DNA from: an uncultured beta proteobacterium
Lineage (GTDB): Bacteria; Pseudomonadota; Gammaproteobacteria; Burkholderiales; Burkholderiaceae
Length of the DNA: 64,000 nt
Assembly (NCBI GenBank): GCA_903821995.1
Contig: CAIJNI010000031.1
Span: 22,104-86,103, forward strand
Direction of reading: 5' to 3'
Both the position numbers and the translations under genes were made by a program. Below are positions 8,609 through 17,858 of the stretch, piece after piece; within the stretch, counting starts at the first letter, position 1; every line of letters begins with the position of its first letter. The notes under the pieces were generated by a model. The model searched no databases, was not told the DNA's origin, and was given only the letters and a program-made list of their open reading frames with translations.

Positions 8609-10891
8609 TTATTTGTCTTCCATAATCCAAATACCACTCCAGTCGCTAGCAGGTGGGTTAATCAACAAATGTTCATTTCGGCCAATATACATTTGCGAAA
8701 GTTTATCGTTGGGGTTTCCTTGTAAGGACTTTTCAAAAGAGGCTTTAGACTTGGTAAAGTTACCACCCCGATAGAGTGAAAGACCTTCTTTAAAGTAGCC
8801 TAATGATTCCATCATATTAGGAAATGTATCGCTATCGTGATAATCCAATACTTCATAAATAGAGACAGGTTTAGTTTTACCTTTAACCACGACAAGATCA
8901 ATCTCACGGAGTCTATAAGTTCCTTTGAGTCTAGCTTGTGTAAATTCACTGATCAGAATTTTTGCATAATAAGCCTTACAGGCTGATTCAAGACGTGCGG
9001 CTAAATTAACACCATCACCAATAATGGTATAGTCCATACGCTTCTTAGAGCCAATATTTCCAGAGACAACTGTATCGGTATTTAAGCCAATTCCGATATT
9101 CACAGGTAATTTTCCTTCAGCAAGTCGAAGCTTATTCCATACATTAAGATCTTTAATCATCGATATAGCAGAACGCATTGCTCGGTCTTCATCGTCATCA
9201 TGGGCTTCTGGAATACCAAAGGCGGCCATAATCGCATCACCGATAAATTTATCGAGCATTCCACCTTCACGGGTAATACAGTCGACCATAACTTCAAAAT
9301 ATTCGTTTAATAAAGCAACCGTACCTTGTGGCCCTAGCGCTTCTGTCAGTGTGGTAAAACCTCTGATATCTGAAAAGAGAACAGTCGTTGGCACACTTCG
9401 ACCCCCTAATAGATCAGCACCGTTGGAGAGCAGTTGATCTGCAATTGAAGGATCCATATATCGAGACATCGTGGATTTCATACGTTTTTCAGATGAAATA
9501 TTCTCGATCATGATGATCGAACCCATTGATTTATTTTCAAGACTCAGGAGTGGCATTAGTGTGACATTCGCTGATACTGTCTCTTCTTCAACAATAATAG
9601 AAGCATCCATGCTCATATCGATTTGATTTGTTTCTTGAACAATTTTTAAACGTTCAATAATCCAGGTATTTGGACCAGTAAAAAAATCATCAATTTTTTG
9701 ATCTAGAACATCTTTTTCAGATTTTTTAAGAATTTCCTGACCTGCGGAATTACACTTAGTAATAATTCCTTTTTCATTCACAGTTAACACTGCATTGGTG
9801 ATAGATTGCAGAACGCCTTCATTATAATTTTTCATGTTTTCAACATCTGCAAATAAAGCTGCATTTTCTAATGCTGCAGAAATTTGAGAAGTAAAAGCTT
9901 TTAAGCGGGATTCGTCTTCATCAGAAAAGTACCCATTCTTTTTGTTTAAGGCTTGAGTTACACCAATAACCTTACCGTTCTTATTGATGATGGGGACACA
10001 CAAAATGGAGCGAGTAAAGAACCCTGTTTTACGATCAAAGCTAGGGTTGAAGCGTAAATCAGCATAAGCATGTTTGATATTGATGGTCTGAACTGTAGTG
10101 AAGACCGCGCCAGCAATACCTGAGGTATTAGGAAGTCGTATTTGGATTGATCCTAAGCCTTGTGCAACTTGAGACCACAGTTCATTTGTATTTTCATCAT
10201 TCAGGAATAAAGTGATACGTTCGGCATCAAGCATTTTGATGGCTTCGTCAATTGCTCGGTTTAATAATTTTTGAATATTAATCTCAGACGTCATTTCAGT
10301 CACGAGTTTTAAAAAATCTAATTCACGATTTCTATTTTTAGTGGTGTTTTCCATGAGAGCTGCAGTTTCGAGTCCAAGCGCACCTTGCGTCATGATTGAA
10401 CTTAAAAATTCCAAATCTTTTTTAACAAAGCGGCCAGTTTTTTTATTGAGTAGTTGTACGACTCCGATGACATCGTGTCGTGTATTTAAAATAGGGACAC
10501 AAATCATATTTTTAGTGTGATAGCCAGTTTGTTGATCAACTGAGGGGTTGAACCTGGGATCTTTTAGTACGTTATCGATGAGTAGAGCCTCGTTAGTCGT
10601 GAACGATGCACCTGCTAAGCCGCTATGATTCATGATTCTAATTTCATGTTTCAAGTTACCTTGCGCTACTCTCGAATAAAGTTCGTTGGTGATGACATCG
10701 TTTAAAAAGATAGTCCCACGATCTGCGTTGATTTTTTCTCGAGCAAACTCGATAAGCCAATTCAGAATTTCATCAAGGGTACTTAATGAGGCTACATTTT
10801 TTGAAACTTCTAGAAGTAAATTGAGCTCTTCCAGAGAGTAGGTTATTTTTTTAGTGCGGATATTTTTCTTAGAAGAGGCTTGAGTTTGCAT
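8609..10891 (-). CDS. class III adenylate cyclase, GAF-GAF-PAS-cyclase-TPR
   Basis: Soluble nucleotide cyclase of 760 residues. Domains in order: GAF-A about 38-185, GAF-B about 205-345, PAS about 355-465, catalytic domain about 500-680, and a TPR-like tail about 695-735. Both metal Asp residues (D508, D552), the purine-binding Lys548 and Asp620, and the transition-state Asn629 and Arg633 are present, so it should be active and ATP-specific. GAF-B carries a complete NKFDE motif (N316, K317, F322, D326, E327); GAF-A has it without the Glu. The same domain order occurs in Anabaena CyaB1, where GAF-B binds cAMP. It is second in an operon after the coiled-coil gene (32-bp gap). Confidence 0.93.
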   Translation of the reverse strand: MQTQASSKKNIRTKKITYSLEELNLLLEVSKNVASLSTLDEILNWLIEFAREKINADRGTIFLNDVITNELYSRVAQGNLKHEIRIMNHSGLAGASFTTNEALLIDNVLKDPRFNPSVDQQTGYHTKNMICVPILNTRHDVIGVVQLLNKKTGRFVKKDLEFLSSIMTQGALGLETAALMENTTKNRNRELDFLKLVTEMTSEINIQKLLNRAIDEAIKMLDAERITLFLNDENTNELWSQVAQGLGSIQIRLPNTSGIAGAVFTTVQTINIKHAYADLRFNPSFDRKTGFFTRSILCVPIINKNGKVIGVTQALNKKNGYFSDEDESRLKAFTSQISAALENAALFADVENMKNYNEGVLQSITNAVLTVNEKGIITKCNSAGQEILKKSEKDVLDQKIDDFFTGPNTWIIERLKIVQETNQIDMSMDASIIVEEETVSANVTLMPLLSLENKSMGSIIMIENISSEKRMKSTMSRYMDPSIADQLLSNGADLLGGRSVPTTVLFSDIRGFTTLTEALGPQGTVALLNEYFEVMVDCITREGGMLDKFIGDAIMAAFGIPEAHDDDEDRAMRSAISMIKDLNVWNKLRLAEGKLPVNIGIGLNTDTVVSGNIGSKKRMDYTIIGDGVNLAARLESACKAYYAKILISEFTQARLKGTYRLREIDLVVVKGKTKPVSIYEVLDYHDSDTFPNMMESLGYFKEGLSLYRGGNFTKSKASFEKSLQGNPNDKLSQMYIGRNEHLLINPPASDWSGIWIMEDK

Positions 10892-10923
10892 ATGAGAATT
10901 TATCTTAATTAAAATTAATATCG

Positions 10924-11454
10924 CTATTGTTTTTCGACCTGTTGACGAAGGACGTCAGCAGTTTGCTTTATTTCATTTACTTGCTGGGTAAGGTGAAGTG
11001 TTTTTTCTTGGACCAATTGATCGCGGCGATGATATTCTCTTTCAAGCTCATCGCGCAGTTGATTAATGAGTCTTAAGCTTTCATTTTTCTCATTCTCATT
11101 TTTTTGTGTCAAAGACTGGAGAGCTTGTGCACGCTCAATGTCTTTTTTCTCAAGTTCATCTCTCAGTGTATGAATCATGCTGAGTTGGAGTGCCTTCTCT
11201 TGGGTATTGGCTTGTATAACTTCCTGAACATGTTGTTGGCGTTCAATATCCTTTTGGCCCAGAGTAGTATTTAACGCATGGATTGTCTCTTTGAGAAGAT
11301 TAATTTCACTCGCATATTCTTGACGAACGGCTTGTATTTTAGATTCTCGATTAATTTGAGATTGTTCAAGTTCCAGTCTGAGAGCATCAATAAGTTCTCT
11401 TAATTGGAATACTTCTCGTTCATTTGCAGGTGTTGAATGATTTTGCATAGTCAT
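10924..11454 (-). CDS. coiled-coil protein with four 36-residue repeats, function unknown
   Basis: I do not recognise this 176-residue protein. It is almost entirely helical, rich in Gln, Glu, Lys and Leu, without signal peptide, membrane segment or Cys. An internal repeat begins at Ile22, Ile58, Ile94 and Ile130, exactly 36 residues apart, with unit pattern I-x-x-L-R-x-E-L-E followed by IERxQ-like positions. It precedes the adenylate cyclase gene by 32 bases in the same direction and is divergent from the cNMP-domain channel gene. A scaffold or partner of either protein is plausible but unproven. Confidence 0.8.
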   Translation of the reverse strand: MTMQNHSTPANEREVFQLRELIDALRLELEQSQINRESKIQAVRQEYASEINLLKETIHALNTTLGQKDIERQQHVQEVIQANTQEKALQLSMIHTLRDELEKKDIERAQALQSLTQKNENEKNESLRLINQLRDELEREYHRRDQLVQEKTLHLTQQVNEIKQTADVLRQQVEKQ

Positions 11455-11698
11455 AAATATAGGTAAATCTATTTCGAATTACTTAAAAGGCTCGTATTTT
11501 TTACTTGCAAATTTTTACTTCATTGGAGTTTAGGTCACTTGGTTTAGATTAAGAAACCTGTTTGATAGTTTAAATTCAATGAGGTATTTCTTGTGAACAA
11601 TATTCTTATGAATTTTATAAGTTATTTAAGCTATGAATTCCATACAATATAAGGATACTCAACAGTTTGTTGGTGTTTTCTTCTAATGCAAAGCATAT

Positions 11699-13138
11699 AT
11701 GTTTAAAAAGTATTTATCTTGGTCTTTCTATACTGTAGTTGTCTTATCTAACTTGATTGTTGCAGGTTGGTTAATGTACACCAAAGGATCACCTTTTGGA
11801 TGGAAAGTTGCGAACCTTGGGCAAGATAATAGCTTTGTTTTGCATGAGATTCTCGCAATTGCTCAGTTTGGGCTTATTGGTTTTACCTTTGATGTATTTT
11901 TCAGATACTTCGTAAGACGTTATAACAAAGACCATCCTGATGATGCTTGGTCAGATATTTTGATTCAAGCCTCTGTTGTTATTTTTTATGTATGTGTTGG
12001 ATTTTTAGGTTTTATTTCTCTGTATGAGCATTCCATTAGTACCATCATTGCATCAACAAGTGCGCTTGGTTTTTTTGTAACTTATGCTGCCAGAAATCTT
12101 ATTTCTGACATTGTTTCAAGTATTTCAATGCAAAAAAATAAATTGATGTCCATAGGGGACTATATAGAAACACGTGATGGAGATAAAATTCGGTTACAAG
12201 TAAAGAAGATGGATTTTCGTTATGTGACGTTTTTAAATGACTCTGTCCACTTAACTCGAATACCAAATCAACGAGTGTTGTCAATGTCCTTTGTGAATAT
12301 TAGTCAACAAGACAATGGTAGCGAGAGGGTCGTTGATTTACAACTGGGTGTTCACAATAGTGAAGATCGCATTATTGATTTATTAAATTCTGCTGCAGAT
12401 TATGTTTGCAATCATATTCCTGGATTTATCAATACATATAGTACGAGTGTTTTAAGTGTTTCCATGAATATAGTGACATATCGTATCGTATATCGTTGTA
12501 AGCCTGATTTGAGTTTTGCAAAAACTCGTGGAATTATGTTGCGCCATGCCTTAAGGTTTTTAAAGGGTGCTGGTATTGTCTTAAGCACAATTGAATACTC
12601 AAGAAGTACTGAACAGATATCACAAAGCGCAGCGGCTCGATTAATTGAGCTTTATCCATTTGGGGTTCTTAAGGCGCTTAATGTTGATGAAGTTGAATCC
12701 TTAGCATCCAGAGTCAAGCTGGTTCAATTTGCGCCTGGAGAATATATTATTCGACAGGGCGATACGGATGATTGTATGTACATTATTGCCGAAGGTGGCG
12801 TTGAAGTATTAATTGATAAAGATGGTCAACCTTTAAGCGTTGCGAAATTATGGCCTGGAGATTGTTTTGGAGAGATGTCTTTACTTACCGGTGAGCCCAG
12901 AAAAGCAAGTATTTTGGCTCAAAAATTTACAACACTCATTTTAATTAACAAAATCGATATAGCTCCGTTACTTAATGAAGACTCATTACTCGTAGGTCGT
13001 CTCTCCCAAATGCTCGCTGAGCGAATGGCTCATAGTCAAGCCATGATGAATCAATCAGACAAAAATGAGATGATAGACAAGAATCGTAAGTCTATCGCTC
13101 AAAAAATACTCAGCTTTTTCGGAAAAAAGTCTAAATAA
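11699..13138 (+). CDS. MscS-family channel with C-terminal cyclic-nucleotide-binding domain
   Basis: Inner-membrane channel of 479 residues. Hydrophobic helices lie at about 9-27, 50-72, 88-110 and 113-140, the last being the MscS pore-like segment (ASTSALGFFVTYAARNLI). A MscS beta domain follows to about 300. Residues about 325-440 form a cNMP-binding domain with the phosphate-binding cassette FGEMSLLTGEPRKAS, where E392 and R401 are the ligand-contacting positions. The family includes bCNG channels, in which cyclic nucleotide opens the pore and mechanical gating is weak. It is divergent from the coiled-coil/cyclase operon. No clear ribosome binding site precedes the ATG. Confidence 0.9.
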   Translation: MFKKYLSWSFYTVVVLSNLIVAGWLMYTKGSPFGWKVANLGQDNSFVLHEILAIAQFGLIGFTFDVFFRYFVRRYNKDHPDDAWSDILIQASVVIFYVCVGFLGFISLYEHSISTIIASTSALGFFVTYAARNLISDIVSSISMQKNKLMSIGDYIETRDGDKIRLQVKKMDFRYVTFLNDSVHLTRIPNQRVLSMSFVNISQQDNGSERVVDLQLGVHNSEDRIIDLLNSAADYVCNHIPGFINTYSTSVLSVSMNIVTYRIVYRCKPDLSFAKTRGIMLRHALRFLKGAGIVLSTIEYSRSTEQISQSAAARLIELYPFGVLKALNVDEVESLASRVKLVQFAPGEYIIRQGDTDDCMYIIAEGGVEVLIDKDGQPLSVAKLWPGDCFGEMSLLTGEPRKASILAQKFTTLILINKIDIAPLLNEDSLLVGRLSQMLAERMAHSQAMMNQSDKNEMIDKNRKSIAQKILSFFGKKSK

Positions 13139-13230
13139 CCAATTTAAGCGTCAAGTTTTATAAAAAATCTTGCAATAGTGATCAGGTTTATACTAATACC
13201 ACTTTTCAATCATAGGAAGCATCGAGTTTA

Positions 13231-13680
13231 ATGATGAACAATTACTTTAAAGCACTTCTGTTATCAAGTTGTTTAGGAATTTGTTCTAATATAGTTATTG
13301 CTCAAAGTGCTCAAACTACAAAGGTGGTAAAAATGTCAGAATTTAAAAAAATAGATCATACGGTCGGAACTGGTACTTTAGCTACTGCTGGCCAACTAGT
13401 GACCGTTCATTACACGGGATGGCTTTATGAAGAAGCTAAGCCTGACCATAAGGGCAAAAAATTTGATAGCTCTGTGGACCGTGGGACACCATTTGAGTTT
13501 TCTCTAGGTGCAGGGCAAGTTATTAAAGGTTGGGATGAGGGCGTTGCTGGTATGAAAATTGGTGGTAAACGAACACTCTTGATTCCAGCGGAGATGGGGT
13601 ACGGTGCGCGTGGTGCGGGGGGCGTTATTCCGCCCAATGCGACTTTAGTGTTTGATGTTGAATTACTTGGCGTTCATTAA
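13231..13680 (+). CDS. FKBP-type peptidyl-prolyl cis-trans isomerase, exported
   Basis: Protein-folding enzyme of 149 residues. Residues 1 to about 25 form a Sec signal peptide ending near VIAQS. The FKBP domain shows [42 protein letters not shown] and [24 protein letters not shown], the complete core of small FKBPs, so it should be active in the periplasm. Two adjacent ATG codons (13231, 13234) are possible starts. The gene is followed by a strong hairpin at 13692-13719. Confidence 0.93.
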   Translation: MMNNYFKALLLSSCLGICSNIVIAQSAQTTKVVKMSEFKKIDHTVGTGTLATAGQLVTVHYTGWLYEEAKPDHKGKKFDSSVDRGTPFEFSLGAGQVIKGWDEGVAGMKIGGKRTLLIPAEMGYGARGAGGVIPPNATLVFDVELLGVH

Positions 13681-13691
13681 TTGAATGAAAT

Positions 13692-13719
13692 AGGGTTTAA
13701 TCTTTTATGATTAAACCCT
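13692..13719 (+). terminator. 11-bp perfect hairpin after the FKBP gene
   Basis: AGGGTTTAATC (13692-13702) and GATTAAACCCT (13709-13719) pair perfectly around a six-base loop. There is no U-run after it, so it may be an mRNA-stabilising intercistronic hairpin rather than a full intrinsic terminator. The next gene starts 16 bases downstream. Confidence 0.45.
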
Positions 13720-13735
13720 GAGCACGGAGGAGAAT

Positions 13736-14839
13736 ATGCTTCCCGTAAAAAATAATTTCTCTAGAGTTATCTTGATTGCAATTGTCTTATCGATTGCTTT
13801 ATGGGGAATTGCTTATCAACTTGCTCCTGATAAATCTGCATTCATGAAAGATCATAGTTTCCAATATCAAATCATATGGCTACCCCTGCATATTTTTTTA
13901 GGATACTTTTCTATATTGGTCTATAAAAAGGCTGCCTACGCAAAGCATTACAAAGAAATCAGCCTGAGTTCAATTCTTCAAGACTTTAAAAAAAATTATC
14001 GTGCCGTCTTTTTTGCTGTATTGCTTATTATTCCCTTTGTAGTTGAAGATACCTTAGACGGATTGGTTCAACTTCAAACAAACTTTGAGACTTTAGGTAA
14101 TGCGAGTTGGGTAATGATTGGTCCTATTTGGACAATTGAGTGGCTCATGTTAGGGGTCATGTGGTCTCGTGTCATAGCAACTATTCGCCTCACTGTTAAC
14201 GTGTATACACCTAAATTTATAGATGAGCATTTAGACGATATATTAATACTCAATCCAACTTCACCCTATTTGCAGGCTGGTGTAGAAAATGCTTTGATTA
14301 ACTTAATCTATGCCATTTCTACAATTGTATATATTCAATATACGGGTGGCGAAAACTCGGATTTTCAAACGACGGCAATATCTGCTGCCCTAGTACTATT
14401 TAGTTTTTTATCGAGTTTCTTTTTTCTACGAATGCGAGTAAATCAAGCATTAGAGCGAATAGTGGAAAAGCACGCAAGAAAAGTAGAGGGTATTTATATC
14501 AAACCCGATAACGAATTTACAAAAGGGATCTTTAAAAATTTAGGATTAAATACCCTCTTAATTGATAATTTTGTGTTGCATAAACCTTTAAAAATGTCTA
14601 ATCGTGGATTGGAAAGATTAAGCATAGTTAGGACTAGTTTACTTATGGATTCAATAAAAGAGCAGGGAAATGCAGAATCATTAAGTGTATCAACTGCCAT
14701 ACAATCGATCCGCTATTCACAATATGAACAAAAATTAGCATCGTTAGGTATATTAGAATTGCAAGGTGTTCTGATTAGATTGGGTTCGCCGATGATCATG
14801 CTAATAGCAAAATCAGGTGTGCTATCACAGCTTCATTAA
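13736..14839 (+). CDS. hypothetical membrane protein
   Basis: I do not recognise this 367-residue protein. Hydrophobic segments are visible at about 9-27, 44-64, 93-113, 120-145, 185-203 and 210-232. The C-terminal 130 residues are hydrophilic and probably cytoplasmic. A good ribosome binding site (GGAGGAG at 13726-13732) precedes the ATG. It lies between the FKBP gene and a lipoprotein gene on the same strand, with short gaps (55 and 15 bases), so all three may be co-transcribed. No catalytic motif is apparent. Confidence 0.75.
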   Translation: MLPVKNNFSRVILIAIVLSIALWGIAYQLAPDKSAFMKDHSFQYQIIWLPLHIFLGYFSILVYKKAAYAKHYKEISLSSILQDFKKNYRAVFFAVLLIIPFVVEDTLDGLVQLQTNFETLGNASWVMIGPIWTIEWLMLGVMWSRVIATIRLTVNVYTPKFIDEHLDDILILNPTSPYLQAGVENALINLIYAISTIVYIQYTGGENSDFQTTAISAALVLFSFLSSFFFLRMRVNQALERIVEKHARKVEGIYIKPDNEFTKGIFKNLGLNTLLIDNFVLHKPLKMSNRGLERLSIVRTSLLMDSIKEQGNAESLSVSTAIQSIRYSQYEQKLASLGILELQGVLIRLGSPMIMLIAKSGVLSQLH

Positions 14840-14854
14840 GGCAGTAAGTTTTCT

Positions 14855-15661
14855 ATGAAACAAATTCAATACCTATTCTTAATTCTATTTATTACTTTGA
14901 TTGTGGGGTGCGCCACAACTCCGCCATTTAAGGCATATCCTGGCATTTCTTTTCAAGAACTTGATTCATTGGCTGCAGATAATTTTTGTTTGTGGCAGTG
15001 TACTGGCCCAAAAAATAAATATAAAAGTGGCTTAGTTTATGTTCAGCAGTACGATAAAGGCTCAGATATTTATATTTACGAAACAGTCAGGCAATACCTT
15101 CGTCGTGCTAATGGATATCCCTTAGAGCCTAATGAAAATTACGTTGGTTACTTTTACTTTAGAAAGGGGTATCTGGTTTCTTCGCAAGAAATTAATCAAT
15201 TAGAAGCTGAGTTTAGGTCTAAACAAGCAGTCGAAAGAGCTGCTCAAGAAAAGGCCAACCGAGAATACCAAGAAAAACAAAGAATTGAGGCTGAAAAAAA
15301 ACGTCGTGAAGAGCAAGAACAAGAGCGAAAATATAAAGCAGAGCAAGATCGAAAAAAGAAAGAGTTTGAGCAATGCCTGAATAAGGATAGTGTAGGTATG
15401 TGCTGGTTGACTACATCTGGCTTCTATAGTGACAAAATGATCCCCTCATTTACAGTAAAAAATAACTTAAATTTTCCGATCAAGGATATTCAATTTAATT
15501 GTTATCAAATGGGTCCGAGTGGAACAAAGATTCAGTCAAATGACTTTACTATTTATCAAATATGGAATGTGGGCCAAAAAAGGGATGTGTCATTTTCTTT
15601 TTACAAACATAATCAACATGACTCATGGAATTGTTTGGTTTCTAATTGGAGTCGGTATTAA
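14855..15661 (+). CDS. hypothetical lipoprotein with charged helix
   Basis: Protein of 268 residues with a lipoprotein signal peptide and lipobox IVGC (Cys19). After a globular N-terminal part (about 20-120) comes a long Lys/Glu/Gln-rich helix (about 125-175), then a C-terminal domain (about 176-268) with four Cys and a pattern resembling secreted beta-sandwich domains. It follows the membrane protein gene by 15 bases. No function can be assigned. Confidence 0.72.
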   Translation: MKQIQYLFLILFITLIVGCATTPPFKAYPGISFQELDSLAADNFCLWQCTGPKNKYKSGLVYVQQYDKGSDIYIYETVRQYLRRANGYPLEPNENYVGYFYFRKGYLVSSQEINQLEAEFRSKQAVERAAQEKANREYQEKQRIEAEKKRREEQEQERKYKAEQDRKKKEFEQCLNKDSVGMCWLTTSGFYSDKMIPSFTVKNNLNFPIKDIQFNCYQMGPSGTKIQSNDFTIYQIWNVGQKRDVSFSFYKHNQHDSWNCLVSNWSRY

Positions 15662-15765
15662 TCTTTTGATATAACATTGGTGCTAATACAATATAGCTCT
15701 TTTTAGAAAGGAGTATATTTGAAGAGTAGTTATACTTTGAAAATTTGTTATCTAGGAAGATGCCC

Positions 15766-16755
15766 ATGCGTAATAATTTGACTGCATTATTTTTATCCTT
15801 TTTATGTTTCTTTTCTATTGCCTTTGCTCAAACTAATAATTCAAATTACCCCAATCGTCCCATTACTTTAATTACCCCATTTCCTGCTGGTGGATCGACT
15901 GATTCTGTTGCAAGAACTATTGCTAAAAAGCTAAGTGAAGTTCTTAAAAAGCCAGTTATAGTGGAAAATCATCCGGGTGCTGGTGGTAATATTGGTTGCA
16001 ATTTAGTAGCTAAGGCTACTTCTGATGGGTATACCATTTTAATTACCTCTACTAGTACGCACTCAATTGGGTATATTCTCAATAAGAATGTACCTTTTAG
16101 TTACGATGCAGATTTCACACCAATTATTCACGCAGCTACTGCGCCTAATATTCTTTTGGTGACTAAAACAATTCCCGGAAGTACGCTCAAGGAATTTATT
16201 ACCTTTGCAAAAGCTAATCCTACAACCTTAAATTTCTCATCTGCAGGCACTGGCACTATTATGCATTTGACAGGAGAATCTTTTAAAGCTGAAGCCGATA
16301 TAAAAATGACACATATCCCTTACAAAGGATCAAGCCTGTCAATTCCTGACTTAATATCAGGCAAAGTGCATGTTCTTTTTGATAGTATTGTTTCTGGCTT
16401 ACCGCATGTGCAAGATGGAAAGCTTACTGCGCTAGCCGTGCTTAGTAAAAAGCGCTCTCCGTTATTACCTAATGTTCCGACTCTTCATGAAATTGGTAGT
16501 CCTTTTGGAGTGGGTGAGTTTGAATCTGAGAACTGGTGGGGTATTTATGGGCCTAAAAATCTTCCTCCAGAAATTACCAAAGTTCTTAATCAAGCTTTTA
16601 ATACGACGCTTAAATCACAAGAAGTGATTGATAGTTTGGCTTTATTAGGAGCTGATGCTGGTGGAGGTACTGTTGCTCAGTTTAATGAGATGGTTAAAAA
16701 AGATCGAGCTCACTGGGCAAAAGTAATTCAAGAACAAAAAATTGTAATTGAGTAA
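15766..16755 (+). CDS. Bug/TctC family tripartite tricarboxylate transporter substrate-binding protein
   Basis: Periplasmic binding protein of about 330 residues that captures a carboxylated solute, in the fold of Bordetella BugD/BugE. Features seen are a signal peptide ending near FAQ, YPNRPITLITPFPAGGSTDSVAR, an IVENHPGAGG segment, and MTHIPYKGSS. I chose the ATG at 15766 because AGGAAG at 15754-15759 is then six bases away; TTG 15745 and ATG 15760 are alternatives. No TctA/TctB membrane genes are nearby. It is convergent with the cysteine-synthase-like gene. The ligand is unknown. Confidence 0.88.
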   Translation: MRNNLTALFLSFLCFFSIAFAQTNNSNYPNRPITLITPFPAGGSTDSVARTIAKKLSEVLKKPVIVENHPGAGGNIGCNLVAKATSDGYTILITSTSTHSIGYILNKNVPFSYDADFTPIIHAATAPNILLVTKTIPGSTLKEFITFAKANPTTLNFSSAGTGTIMHLTGESFKAEADIKMTHIPYKGSSLSIPDLISGKVHVLFDSIVSGLPHVQDGKLTALAVLSKKRSPLLPNVPTLHEIGSPFGVGEFESENWWGIYGPKNLPPEITKVLNQAFNTTLKSQEVIDSLALLGADAGGGTVAQFNEMVKKDRAHWAKVIQEQKIVIE

Positions 16756-16782
16756 AAATTGATTTGTTAGATTTATAGCAGA

Positions 16783-17853
16783 TTAATTAGCTTGCATCAG
16801 TTGATTTAAAGTCTTTGTAGCTGAACTGCAATCTCCAAATTGTTCATTAGCCCAATTCTCATCATGATAAGTATTAAGATAGCGATCTCCGCTATCGCAC
16901 AGTAAGCTTAATATTGAGCCGCGGATATTTTTTTGTTTAAGTTCATTAGCTAATTTAAGCATAGCAATAAAATTTGTTCCGGTCGATGGGCCAACTTTTC
17001 TTCCCAGAATGTTCGATAAAATTCGCATTGCTGCAATTGAATCCACGTCATTAACTCGAATCATTCGGTCAATGAGTGACGGAATAAAACTGGCTTCAGG
17101 ACGTGGTCTACCGATTCCTTCAATACGCGAACCATTTGAACTAAGATTCGGATTATGAGTCTCGAAGTAATCTAAGAAAACAGAACCTTCAGGATCTGCA
17201 ACGCAAATTTGTGATTCATGTCGCTGATATCTAATATAGCGTCCGATTGTTGCGCATGTCCCGCCTGTACCTGCCCCCATTACAATCCATTTCGGGATAG
17301 GGCTTCTTTCAAGTGACATTTGGGTATAAATACTTTGAGCAATATTGTTATTGCCACGCCAGTCGGTTGCTCGTTCTGCATAAGTAAACTGGTCCATGTA
17401 ATGGCCTCCAGTTTGAATCGCTAATTCTTGAGCGCTTTTATACATTTCAATGGAGGAATCGACAAGATGGCAACGCCCTCCATAGAACTCAACTCGTTCG
17501 ATTTTTTCAGAAGAAGTTGTTTTTGGCATAACAGCAATAAAAGGTAGGCCTATTAAACTCGCAAAATAAGCTTCACTAATAGCTGTTGACCCACTGGAGG
17601 CTTCTATGACTGTTTTGCCTTTACATAGCCAATTGTTACACAGGGCATATAAAAATAATGATCGTGCTAAACGATGTTTAAGACTTCCTGTGGGATGAGT
17701 CGATTCATCTTTTAAATACAGGTCTATACCATGTGCGGAATAGGTTGGTATTGGGAGGGGGATTAAGTGCGTATCAACGCTGCGACAAAAATCAGCTTCA
17801 ATACGAAGGATAGCTTCGTGTAGCCAGTCTTTTTTAGTGGATGAGTCGGGCAT
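16783..17853 (-). CDS. PLP-dependent cysteine synthase family protein (Cds1-like)
   Basis: Fold-type II PLP enzyme of 356 residues. The PLP Lys lies in PTGSLKHRLARS (about 37-48); the phosphate-binding loop is GAGTGGTCATIGRYI; SGSTA and PSTGTNF are substrate-loop elements. The opening RSVDTHLIPLPIP and the overall length resemble Cds1-type cysteine desulfhydrases rather than CysK or CysM, so release of sulfide from cysteine is a reasonable guess. It is the last gene of a leftward operon, five bases after an acyl-CoA ligase, an unusual partner. Confidence 0.82.
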   Translation of the reverse strand: MPDSSTKKDWLHEAILRIEADFCRSVDTHLIPLPIPTYSAHGIDLYLKDESTHPTGSLKHRLARSLFLYALCNNWLCKGKTVIEASSGSTAISEAYFASLIGLPFIAVMPKTTSSEKIERVEFYGGRCHLVDSSIEMYKSAQELAIQTGGHYMDQFTYAERATDWRGNNNIAQSIYTQMSLERSPIPKWIVMGAGTGGTCATIGRYIRYQRHESQICVADPEGSVFLDYFETHNPNLSSNGSRIEGIGRPRPEASFIPSLIDRMIRVNDVDSIAAMRILSNILGRKVGPSTGTNFIAMLKLANELKQKNIRGSILSLLCDSGDRYLNTYHDENWANEQFGDCSSATKTLNQLMQAN

Positions 17854-17858
17854 AATAG

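Noticed and set aside
11455..11698. CRP-type site (TGTGA-N6-TCACA) between cyclase operon and channel gene
   Set aside because: No acceptable match was visible; only AT-rich sequence with a weak CTTAT/ATAAG dyad.
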